64,000 bases of DNA, from contig JAHEAO010000011.1 of the NCBI GenBank assembly GCA_024642725.1, forward strand, positions 1-64,000, in the 5' to 3' direction. Of this stretch, positions 56,746 to 64,000 are shown piece after piece. Numbering within the stretch: the first letter of the stretch is position 1; the number at the start of each line of letters is the position of its first letter. A program made the position numbers and the translations under genes. Below the pieces are notes generated by a model. That model was given only the letters and a program-made list of their open reading frames with translations, did not search any database and had not been told where the DNA came from. The stretch is from Paracoccaceae bacterium (GTDB taxonomy: Bacteria > Pseudomonadota > Alphaproteobacteria > Rhodobacterales > Rhodobacteraceae).

Positions 56746-57420
56746 ATGAAACCAACGGCGGAAGAACAGCTGCAAAAGCTGAAAAGGCGCCAGGATCGAA
56801 ACATGCGGGCGGCCCATGCCAAGGGACTCTTGCAAGGAATTGTCTCTATGCTCAAGCCTGGTGACATTGTTCTCGATTGCGGAGCAAACCTTGGAACAGT
56901 CACCCGGCCTCTTGCCGAGACGGGCGCGGTTGTTCATGCATTTGAGCCCGATCCATATGCATTTGGTAAGCTTCAGGAAGCCTTCGCCGATCACTCAAAC
57001 GTGGTGATGCATAACGCTGCCGTCGGTGTCGAGGCCGGTCACATCCGGCTGATGCGGGCCGCAAATTTTGATGAAAACCCAAAGGGGGCATCGGTCAAGA
57101 GCACGGTTGTTCCGGGTGGGCGCAAGATCAATGAGGACCTGTCCAATAGCATTGAAGTCGCACTGATCGACCTTCCGGCGATGATCACCGATTTGGTTGG
57201 GCGCCACGGTGAGATAGCATTTCTCAAGATGGACATCGAGGGGGCAGAGCTTGAGTTGCTTGAGCGGATGCTGGCGGAAGACTTGTTCAATGGCGTCCGC
57301 CTGACGGTTGCCGAAACCCATGAGAACAAGTTTCGCGATCTGCGGCCCCGTTTCGAGGCGCTACGGTCCGCGGTTTCCGACCGTTTTCCGATCACCAAGG
57401 TGAATCTGGACTGGATTTGA
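56746..57420 (+). CDS. FkbM-family methyltransferase (second copy)
   Basis: A 224-residue FkbM methyltransferase. 'DIVLDCGANLGTVTRPLAETGAVVHAFEPDPYAFGKLQEAF' binds SAM, and 'IAFLKMDIEGAELELLERMLAEDLFNGVRLTVAETHENKF' is the family signature. It differs in sequence from the copy at 50.3 kb, so the two are not a recent duplication. ATG 56746 has GGGGGGCGG just upstream. It follows the methyltransferase-like gene by 24 bases. Confidence 0.88.
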   Translation: MKPTAEEQLQKLKRRQDRNMRAAHAKGLLQGIVSMLKPGDIVLDCGANLGTVTRPLAETGAVVHAFEPDPYAFGKLQEAFADHSNVVMHNAAVGVEAGHIRLMRAANFDENPKGASVKSTVVPGGRKINEDLSNSIEVALIDLPAMITDLVGRHGEIAFLKMDIEGAELELLERMLAEDLFNGVRLTVAETHENKFRDLRPRFEALRSAVSDRFPITKVNLDWI

Positions 57421-57424
57421 GGCG

Positions 57425-58321
57425 CTATGCCTTGCCGACCTTGGTGACGCGGCGGACGCCCGCGTGCTTTTCCAAGAGCCGCTTGCCCAGCCCGCTCAGC
57501 CCGACCTCTTTCAGGATAGGCCACTGGCGATAGTGCACGGTATAGATTTCAAGCCCCTCGGGCAGAGGCTCGCCGCGCGACCGGCCGCCGAGGATGAAAT
57601 GTTGTTCCTGCGGCAGCATGTTCCAGTCGAGCCCGGCCTTGCGGATTGCCAGCGGCAGACTGATCTGGTCGAGATAGGGCCGCTTCTTCGGGATGTCGGG
57701 ATTGGCGTCGATTGTCTGGGCGATGTCCATCCAGACTTCCGGGAAGGATTTGCCCTCGGCGTTACGGTGGTGCTGCGGAAAGGTGAAAAAGCCGGAACTG
57801 AAATAGGGCAGTCGTTTCTTGCCCTTCTTCTGGCGCATGAGCATGATGCGTTCATCCGGCATCGCCATGCCGCAGGTGCGGTAGATCTCGTCCCAGATCG
57901 TCTGTTTGGCCCAGTTCATCGAGGCGGCGGGTGTCAGCGAGACATGCCCGGCTTTGACGATATTGGCGGGATCGTTGGGGCGGATGCACAGGATGTCGGA
58001 ATCCATGAATCCAGAGAACTCGGTGTCGCGGGGTTCGAGCGTGGCCAGAAGCTTGTTGCCATGCGGATATTCCGGGTCGAACCGTCCCTCGGCCCGGAAC
58101 GGCCGCACCTCGACCGACATGCGTTTGAGCACCGCGATCGCGGCCGGGTCGATTTCAGAGATCTTGTGTTCGGGGCAATAGCCCAGAAGCTCGACCCCGG
58201 GACCGAACTGTTCACGGAGCGAGGCGGCAAGGTAGCAGGCGATATACTGGTAGTTGGGCGGCTCGACGATGAAATACAGCGTCAGGCCGGGCGTGGCGGC
58301 GGCGGGGTGTGTGGGGGCCAT
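57425..58321 (-). CDS. Probable glycosyltransferase with DxD motif
   Basis: A 298-residue protein starting MAPTHPAAATPGLTLYFIVEPPNYQYIACYLAASL. 'EFSGFMDSDILCIRP' (Asp107-Ser-Asp109) looks like a metal- and nucleotide-sugar-binding DxD motif, and 'RLPYFSSGFFTFPQHH' and 'RPYLDQISLPLAIRKAGLDWNMLPQEQHF' are like GT8/nucleotide-diphospho-sugar transferases. I do not know the exact family. The longer frame to 58564 runs toward the imuA promoter and is rejected. It ends four bases from the FkbM stop, convergent. Confidence 0.7.
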   Translation of the reverse strand: MAPTHPAAATPGLTLYFIVEPPNYQYIACYLAASLREQFGPGVELLGYCPEHKISEIDPAAIAVLKRMSVEVRPFRAEGRFDPEYPHGNKLLATLEPRDTEFSGFMDSDILCIRPNDPANIVKAGHVSLTPAASMNWAKQTIWDEIYRTCGMAMPDERIMLMRQKKGKKRLPYFSSGFFTFPQHHRNAEGKSFPEVWMDIAQTIDANPDIPKKRPYLDQISLPLAIRKAGLDWNMLPQEQHFILGGRSRGEPLPEGLEIYTVHYRQWPILKEVGLSGLGKRLLEKHAGVRRVTKVGKA

Positions 58322-58449
58322 GCTCTGCCTCGGTCGTTTTCCGTGCGGGCGTGCGGCCCGGGTCCGGGTTGAGATTAACCGTGCACCGGCCTTGGCTTCA
58401 AGCCATCGCCTGAACATCCGGCATTTGACGCCGAGGGGAGTCTGGATTA

Positions 58450-58464
58450 GAACAAAAGAAGAAC
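58450..58464 (+). promoter_or_regulatory. LexA box (SOS operator)
   Basis: Perfect alphaproteobacterial LexA consensus GAAC-N7-GAAC, 18 bases before the imuA start. It should repress the imuA-imuB-dnaE2 cassette until DNA damage. Confidence 0.9.
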
Positions 58465-58481
58465 ATCTGCCGGGATTCTCT

Positions 58482-59177
58482 GTGACGTGCATCTCTTCTT
58501 CCATTGTGGCGCGGTCGGTGTCCGGGGCCGTGTCGGGGGCCTTGCCCGCGACCGGACTGGCCAAGACCCTGTCCGAGGTCTTTCCCGCGACGGCGGTCGA
58601 TGCCGGCGCCGCGGGCTTCGTGCTGGCCCGGATCCCGCGCAGCAGCCTGCCGGTGCTATGGGTGCAGGACCGGCTGTCGGGGAAAGAGGCGGGGCGGCCC
58701 TACCTGCCGGGCTTAGGTGCGCGCTGGCCCATCCTGCGAGTCGATGTGACCCGGCCTGCCGATGTGCTTCTGGCGATGGAAGATGGCTTGCGGTGCAAAG
58801 GGCTCGCCGCGGTGATCGGAGAGATCTGGGGCGACCCGCCTGCGCTAAGTTTCACCGCAACCAAGCGACTGGCCCTGCGCGCCGAGGCGGGCGGCATCGC
58901 CTGCTGGCTGATCCGGCGAGCCGCCAGCCCCGACCTCAGCGCCGCGCGGGATCGCTGGCGGATCGCCTCGCTGCCCTCGGCCCCGCATCCGCACGACCCC
59001 GCCAGCCCCGGCGCGCCGCGCTGGCAGGCGGAACTGTTCCGCTCGCGCCAGTCCCGGCCCGGGACATGGGTGGCAAGCTATGACCGGGCGGCGGATCGTG
59101 TCGATTTCTCTGCCCCAGCTCCCGATCGAACGCTGGCAGAGGGGGATGGAGCGTCAGGGCAACGCGCCGCCGGATGA
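58482..59177 (+). CDS. imuA: ImuA, SOS mutagenesis accessory protein
   Basis: A 231-residue RecA/SulA-like ImuA. It shows 'LAKTLSEVFPATAVDAGAAGFVLARIPRSSLPVLWVQDRLSGKEAGRPYLPGLG' and 'ILRVDVTRPADVLLAMEDGLRCKGLAAVIGEIWGDPPALSFTATKRLALRAEAGGIACWLIRR', typical for ImuA. It acts with ImuB and DnaE2 in damage-induced mutagenesis. GTG 58482 is preferred because it lies directly after the LexA box; GTG 58506 is possible. It overlaps imuB by about 98 bases. Confidence 0.88.
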   Translation: MTCISSSIVARSVSGAVSGALPATGLAKTLSEVFPATAVDAGAAGFVLARIPRSSLPVLWVQDRLSGKEAGRPYLPGLGARWPILRVDVTRPADVLLAMEDGLRCKGLAAVIGEIWGDPPALSFTATKRLALRAEAGGIACWLIRRAASPDLSAARDRWRIASLPSAPHPHDPASPGAPRWQAELFRSRQSRPGTWVASYDRAADRVDFSAPAPDRTLAEGDGASGQRAAG

Positions 59178-60612
59178 TCTGCCCGTCGCGCTGGCGGCCG
59201 AGGGCGCGCATGGCCCGGTGATCCATGCCGCCAACCGCGCCGCCCGGCTGAACGGCATCCGGGCCGGGGCGCGGGTGGTGGACATGCGGGCGATCTGCCC
59301 CGAGTTGCACATCGACTATGCCAATCCGCAGGGCGACCGCGCGGCGCTGGACCGGCTGGTGCTGTGGGCGCGGCGCTGGTGCCCCTGGACCGCGCGCGAC
59401 GGAACGGACGGGCTGGTGCTGGACACGACCGGATCCGATCATCTGTGGGGGGGCGAGGCCGCGATGCTGGTCGAGATCGAGACCCGGCTGTCGCTTCTGG
59501 GCTTAAGCGCGGGTCTGGCCGTCGCGCCGACTTGGGGGGCGGCCTGGGCGCTGGCGCGCCATGGCGGCGTGCGGCGGATCTGTCCTGCGGACGGGGTGGG
59601 CCCGGCCCTTGCCCCGCTGCCGGTGGCGGCGCTGCGGCTGGAGGCGGAGACGGTGCTTCTGTTGCAGCGGCTGGGGCTGAAGACCATCGGCGCGCTGGCC
59701 GGGGTGCCGCGTCTGGCGCTGGCCCGCCGTTTCGTCCGGGCCGAACTGGCGGGCAATCCGCTCTTGCGGCTCGATCAGGCAACGGGCCGTCTGGCAGAGC
59801 CGGTGTCGAGCGTCCAGGCGATGCCACGGTTCCGGGTGCAAAGCCGTCTAGCCGAGCCGATCCTGGACCCCACGCCCTATCTGCCCGCGCTCTGCCATGA
59901 CCTTTGCACTCAGTTGCGCGACCGGGGCTATGGCTGCAGGCGGCTGCAGCTTGTCGTCTACCGCACGGATGGAGAGGTCGCCTCCGTGACCGTTGCGACC
60001 TCGGCCCCCAGCCGGGATGCGGACCACCTGCGACGGCTCTTCGACGACAAGTTGGAACGGATCAACCCGGGCTTCGGCTTCGATCTGATCACGCTCGAGG
60101 CGGGCGGGGTCGAGCGGATGGATATCGTCCAGACCCGGCTGGCGGGCGGCGCGGAGGAGGGGCTGGAACTGTCACGGCTGATCGACCGGTTGAGCGCCCG
60201 GTTCGGGCCGCGCGCGGTCACTCGGCCGGTGCTGCGCGAAAGCCATGTCCCGGAACGGGTGCAGGGCTGGACCAGCGCCATGGCGGCGGGGCAGGCGGCG
60301 ACGCTGGCCGACCGCCGCGACCGCCCGGTGCGGCTGCTGGATACACCGGAAGAGCTGCGCGTGCTTTATGCCGTCCCCGAAGGCCCGCCGGCGCAGTTCA
60401 TCTGGCGGCGGCAGACCCACCGCGTCGCCCGCTATGCCGGGCCGGAACGGATCGCCCCGGAATGGTGGCATGACCGGCCAGGTACCCGGCTGCGCGACTA
60501 TTTCAAGGTCGAGGACCAGGCGGGCCGACGCTTCTGGCTGTATCGCGAGGGGCTGCACGAGGACGGGCGCGGCGGCGATCCGCGCTGGTTCCTGCACGGG
60601 ATGTTCGACTGA
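59080..60612 (+). CDS. imuB: ImuB, catalytically inactive Y-family polymerase homologue
   Basis: A 510-residue Y-family protein that links DnaE2 to the beta clamp. The N-terminal strand reads 'RIVSISLPQLPIERW' where active polymerases have an Asp-containing 'DMDAFFASVE', so the first catalytic Asp is lost, as is usual for ImuB. 'LGLSAGLAVAPTWGAAWALARHG' and 'LLLQRLGLKTIGALAGVPRLALARRFV' are the palm and thumb features. The C-terminal 'GPERIAPEWWHDRPGTRLRDYFKVEDQAGRRFWLYREG' is highly typical. TGATG overlap with dnaE2. Confidence 0.95.
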   Translation: MTGRRIVSISLPQLPIERWQRGMERQGNAPPDDLPVALAAEGAHGPVIHAANRAARLNGIRAGARVVDMRAICPELHIDYANPQGDRAALDRLVLWARRWCPWTARDGTDGLVLDTTGSDHLWGGEAAMLVEIETRLSLLGLSAGLAVAPTWGAAWALARHGGVRRICPADGVGPALAPLPVAALRLEAETVLLLQRLGLKTIGALAGVPRLALARRFVRAELAGNPLLRLDQATGRLAEPVSSVQAMPRFRVQSRLAEPILDPTPYLPALCHDLCTQLRDRGYGCRRLQLVVYRTDGEVASVTVATSAPSRDADHLRRLFDDKLERINPGFGFDLITLEAGGVERMDIVQTRLAGGAEEGLELSRLIDRLSARFGPRAVTRPVLRESHVPERVQGWTSAMAAGQAATLADRRDRPVRLLDTPEELRVLYAVPEGPPAQFIWRRQTHRVARYAGPERIAPEWWHDRPGTRLRDYFKVEDQAGRRFWLYREGLHEDGRGGDPRWFLHGMFD

Positions 60613-63600
60613 TGCCCGAAAATGACCACCGCCAGCCACGCCGCAGCCTGAAGGACGGTGATTTCACCCCGAACCCGCGCGCGGTCTTCGTCGAGCTTGG
60701 CGTGGCCAGCTGCTTTTCCTTCCTGCGCGGGGCATCGGACGCGGTCGATTTGGTGCGGCAGGCTTGGACGCAGGGCCATGACGCGCTGGGGATCGCCGAT
60801 CTGAATACGATGGCCGGGGTCGTCCGCCTGCATGCCGCCGCGCTGAAGGCGCAGCTGCGCCCGGTCATTGGCTGTCGGCTGCGGCTGATCTCGGGCGAGG
60901 AATTCCTGGCCTATCCGCGCGACCGCGACGCCTATGGCCGGCTGTGCATGCTGTTGTCCAAGGGCAAGATGCACGATGTCGACGGCAACTGGCAGGCCAA
61001 GGGGGTCTGCGACATTACGCTGGCCGATCTGGCCGCCCATGCGGAGGGGGTGCAGCTGATCGCCCTGCCAGGCGAGGATCTGGCGGCTTTCGCGGCCAGG
61101 CTGGGCGTGCTGGTGCGGCGGCTGCCGACGCTGCGCCATGTTGCGGCAAGTTACCTTTATCGCGGCGACGACCGGGCGCGGATCAACTGGCTGGACCGGC
61201 TGGCGCAGGGTCACGGCCTTTCGATCCTGGCCACCAACGACGTGCACTACCACGCGCCCGACCGGCGCCCGTTGCAGGACGTAATGACTTGTATCCGGGA
61301 AAAGACGACGCTGGCGCGCGCGGGTTATCTGCTGGGTGCCAATGCTGAACGGCATCTGAAATCGCCCGCCCGGATGCAGCGCCTGTTCGCCGAGTGGCCG
61401 CATGCCATCCGCGCCACGCGCGAGGTCGCCGATGCCTGCCGCTTCGATCTGCGCGAACTGGCCTATGAATATCCGCAGGAAACCGTGCCCGAGGGCCGCA
61501 GCCCGCAGGACTATCTGGCCGAGTTGACGTGGCAAGGCGTGGACCAACGCTATCCGGACGGCGTGCCCGCCAAGACCCGGGCGACCCTGAAAAAAGAATT
61601 GGCGATGATCGAGAAACTCAACATCGCCCAGTATTTCCTGACCATTCATGACGTGATCCGCTTCGCCCGCGAACGCTCCAGCCCGCCAATCCTGTGCCAA
61701 GGGCGCGGATCGGCGGCCAATTCGGCGGTCTGCTATGTCCTTGGCATCACCGCCGTCGATCCGGCCAAGCACGACCTGCTGTTCGAACGCTTCATCTCTG
61801 AGGAACGCAAGGAGCCGCCCGATATCGATGTCGATTTCGAGCATGAGCGGCGCGAGGAGGTGATCCAGCATATCTACCAGAAATACGGCCGTGACCGCGC
61901 CGGACTGTGCGCGACCGTCATCCATTACCGCCCGCGCAGCGCGATCCGCGAGGTGGGCAAGGTCATGGGGCTGAGCGAGGATGTGACGGCGGCACTGGCT
62001 AGGACCATCTGGGGCAGCTACGGGCGCGAGGTTGGCGCGACTGAGGCCGCCGACGCGGGGCTGGACCTGAACGATCCGCTGATGGCACGCACAATCCGGC
62101 TGGCCGACCAGATGATCGGCATGCCGCGCCATCTCGGCCAACATGTCGGCGGGTTCATCCTGACGCAGACGCCGCTGACGCAGACCGTGCCCATCGGCAA
62201 CGGTGCGATGCCCGACCGCAGCTTCATCGAATGGGACAAGGACGACATAGACGAATTGCGCATCCTCAAGGTCGATGTGCTGGCGCTGGGCATGCTGACC
62301 TGCATCCGCAAGGCCTTTGACCTGATCGACGCGCATCACGGCCAGCGGTTCGATCTGGCGACGGTACCGAAAGAGGACCCGGCGGTTTACGACATGCTGT
62401 GCAAGGGCGACAGCGTCGGCGTTTTCCAGGTCGAAAGCCGGGCGCAGATGAACATGCTGCCTCGGCTGAAACCGCGCTGCTTCTACGATCTGGTGATCGA
62501 GGTCGCCATCGTTCGACCCGGCCCCATTCAGGGCGACATGGTGCATCCCTACCTGCGCCGGCGCAGCGGGGCCGAGGCGGTGGAGTTTCCCTCTCCCGGG
62601 CCGGAACATGACCCCGACGAGTTGAAGAAGATCCTTGGTCGCACGCTGGGTGTACCGATCTTTCAGGAACAGGCGATGAAGATCGCCATCGACGCCGCCT
62701 GTTTCAGCCCGGCCGAGGCGAACGAGTTGCGCAAGGCGATGGCCACGTTCCGGTCACGCGGCACGATCGGCGAGCTTGAGGACAAGATGGTGGGCCGGAT
62801 GATCGCGCGCGGTTATGATGAGGACTTCGCCCGCCGCTGTTTCAACCAGATCAAGGGTTTCGGCGAATACGGCTTTCCCGAAAGCCATGCCGCCAGTTTC
62901 GCGCTCTTGGTCTATATCTCGAGCTGGATCAAACTGCATTACCCCGATGTCTTCTGCGCCGCGCTGCTCAATTCGCAACCGATGGGCTTTTACGCCCCGG
63001 CGCAGATCGTGCGCGATGCGCGCGAGCATGGCGTCGTGGTGCGCCCGCCGGATGTGAATTACAGCGACTGGGACAACGCGCTGGAACCCGTTGGAACCGG
63101 TGGTTTTGCCGTGCGGCTGGGCCTGCGCCAGATCGACGGGATGCGAAGCCAGATGGCCGGGCGGATCATGGCGGCGCGCGAGGCGCCCTATGCCGATCTG
63201 GAAGACCTCAAGACCCGCACCTGTGTCGATGCTGGCACCATCCAACGGCTGGCGGCGGCGGATGCGTTCCGGTCCATGGCGCTCGACCGGCGGCAGGCGC
63301 TGTGGCAGTCGCGCGCGCTGAAGGACGCGCCCGACCTGCCGCTGTTTACCGTGTCGGACACCCGAGACGAGGGGGCAGAGGCGCTGGTGCCGCTACCCGA
63401 GATGCCGAAATGCGAACATGTCGTGGCCGATTACCAGACCCTGCGGCTGTCGCTGAAGGCACATCCGATGGTCTTCCTGCGCGCCAGCCTGACGCGACAG
63501 CGCCATATCTCGGCCCGCGATCTGCTGGACAGCCATAACGGACAAAAGGTGGCGATGGCCGGGATCGTGCTGATCCGCCAGCGCCCCGGCACCGCCAAGG

Positions 63601-63920
63601 GGGTCTGTTTCATCACGCTCGAGGATGAGACCGGCGTCGCCAACCTCGTGGTCTGGCCCAAGGTCATGGCGGCCTATCGCAAGGTGATCATGGGGTCACG
63701 GCTGATCGCGGTGCGCGGCTACGTGCAGCGCGACGCGGACGTGATCCATATCGTCGTGCAGCATCTGGAAAACCGCAGCGACGCGCTGGACCGGCTGGCC
63801 AATGACCCGATAAACATTCACACCGCGCGGGCCGACCATGTCAGCGGGCTGGTTTCAGCAAGGCGGCATGGTCATCCGCGTGACGCCCGCATCATCCCGA
63901 AATCGCGTGACTTTCACTAA
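60612..63920 (+). CDS. dnaE2: Error-prone DNA polymerase III alpha subunit DnaE2
   Basis: A 1102-residue C-family polymerase that bypasses DNA lesions with ImuA/ImuB. The N-terminal PHP domain starts 'FVELGVASCFSFLRGASDAVDLVRQAWTQGHDALGIADLNTMAGVVRLH'. The catalytic PDIDxDF motif is 'PPDIDVDFEHERREEVIQH' with Asp404 and Asp406. 'CQGRGSAANSAVCYVLGIT', 'KGFGEYGFPESHAASFALLVY' and the C-terminal OB-fold ('VAMAGIVLIRQRPGTAKGVCFITLEDETGVANLVV') are intact. Full length; GC content is visibly higher than in the region before 58 kb. Confidence 0.97.
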   Translation: MPENDHRQPRRSLKDGDFTPNPRAVFVELGVASCFSFLRGASDAVDLVRQAWTQGHDALGIADLNTMAGVVRLHAAALKAQLRPVIGCRLRLISGEEFLAYPRDRDAYGRLCMLLSKGKMHDVDGNWQAKGVCDITLADLAAHAEGVQLIALPGEDLAAFAARLGVLVRRLPTLRHVAASYLYRGDDRARINWLDRLAQGHGLSILATNDVHYHAPDRRPLQDVMTCIREKTTLARAGYLLGANAERHLKSPARMQRLFAEWPHAIRATREVADACRFDLRELAYEYPQETVPEGRSPQDYLAELTWQGVDQRYPDGVPAKTRATLKKELAMIEKLNIAQYFLTIHDVIRFARERSSPPILCQGRGSAANSAVCYVLGITAVDPAKHDLLFERFISEERKEPPDIDVDFEHERREEVIQHIYQKYGRDRAGLCATVIHYRPRSAIREVGKVMGLSEDVTAALARTIWGSYGREVGATEAADAGLDLNDPLMARTIRLADQMIGMPRHLGQHVGGFILTQTPLTQTVPIGNGAMPDRSFIEWDKDDIDELRILKVDVLALGMLTCIRKAFDLIDAHHGQRFDLATVPKEDPAVYDMLCKGDSVGVFQVESRAQMNMLPRLKPRCFYDLVIEVAIVRPGPIQGDMVHPYLRRRSGAEAVEFPSPGPEHDPDELKKILGRTLGVPIFQEQAMKIAIDAACFSPAEANELRKAMATFRSRGTIGELEDKMVGRMIARGYDEDFARRCFNQIKGFGEYGFPESHAASFALLVYISSWIKLHYPDVFCAALLNSQPMGFYAPAQIVRDAREHGVVVRPPDVNYSDWDNALEPVGTGGFAVRLGLRQIDGMRSQMAGRIMAAREAPYADLEDLKTRTCVDAGTIQRLAAADAFRSMALDRRQALWQSRALKDAPDLPLFTVSDTRDEGAEALVPLPEMPKCEHVVADYQTLRLSLKAHPMVFLRASLTRQRHISARDLLDSHNGQKVAMAGIVLIRQRPGTAKGVCFITLEDETGVANLVVWPKVMAAYRKVIMGSRLIAVRGYVQRDADVIHIVVQHLENRSDALDRLANDPINIHTARADHVSGLVSARRHGHPRDARIIPKSRDFH

Positions 63921-64000
63921 CCCGATGATGCGCTAGCGGGCTGTCAGTTCTTACAGCCAGCCAGATCGCCAAGGTTACAATACGCCTTCAGGCGCGCAAT

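Noticed and set aside
60498-62609. 703-codon open frame antisense to dnaE2
   Set aside because: The plus-strand DnaE2 frame has unmistakable motifs; long antisense frames are common opposite high-GC genes, and the translated product shows no domain.
63939-63958. GGCTGT/ACAGCC hairpin after dnaE2
   Set aside because: Six-bp stem with an 8-base loop and no T-run; too weak to call a terminator near the window edge.

Overview
The window is about 64 kb of chromosome from an alphaproteobacterium, most likely a Rhodobacteraceae (Roseobacter-group) bacterium. The support is the gene order ctaC-ctaB-ctaG-ctaE-surf1-thrC-M16 peptidase, the complete beta-hydroxyaspartate cycle cluster bhcABCD/bhcR, the alphaproteobacterial LexA box (GAAC-N7-GAAC) ahead of imuA-imuB-dnaE2, DUF1467 next to methylmalonyl-CoA epimerase, and high GC throughout. 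Species cannot be named from the sequence alone. I saw no rRNA, tRNA, CRISPR array or insertion sequence.

Layout. 1-0.16 kb: end of a Flp-type pilin gene. 0.5-5.9 kb: a lytic transglycosylase, then a four-gene set (HAD-UbiA fusion, DprE2-like SDR, DprE1-like oxidase, flippase-like membrane protein) that looks like a complete polyprenyl-phosphate-arabinose donor pathway. 6-14.5 kb, minus strand: CoA-transferase scoAB, topA, trkH, dprA, tldD. 14.6-22 kb, plus strand: the cytochrome c oxidase biogenesis run, then threonine synthase, an M16 peptidase and an acetyltransferase. 22-42.6 kb: mostly housekeeping genes (apt, carB, cfa-like, aspS, mce, DUF167, M48 lipoprotein, LysR regulator) mixed with small hypothetical genes, including a second orphan pilin-like peptide.

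42.8-50.2 kb, accessory carbon metabolism: an SbtA-type bicarbonate permease with an SbtB-like PII protein, then the beta-hydroxyaspartate cycle. BhcA, B, C and D together turn two glyoxylates into oxaloacetate, and the IclR regulator BhcR is divergent. The bhcA/bhcR intergenic region carries repeated TGAAA/TTTCA half-sites, the best operator candidates in the window.

50.3-58.3 kb: a seven-gene surface-glycan or glycoconjugate cluster of FkbM methyltransferases and glycosyltransferases. Several proteins are fusions (alpha/beta hydrolase with GT61; GT2 with a Rossmann-like domain), and there is no polymerase or exporter in view. 58.4-63.9 kb: the SOS mutagenesis cassette imuA-imuB-dnaE2 behind a perfect LexA box; it is visibly more GC-rich than its neighbours and may have been acquired separately.

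Most of the window is ordinary chromosome. The parts that most deserve follow-up are the arabinose-donor pathway with a natural Ala in the DprE1 benzothiazinone-target position, the SbtA/SbtB pair lacking the cyanobacterial R-loop, the BhcR operator array, and the fused-domain glycan cluster.
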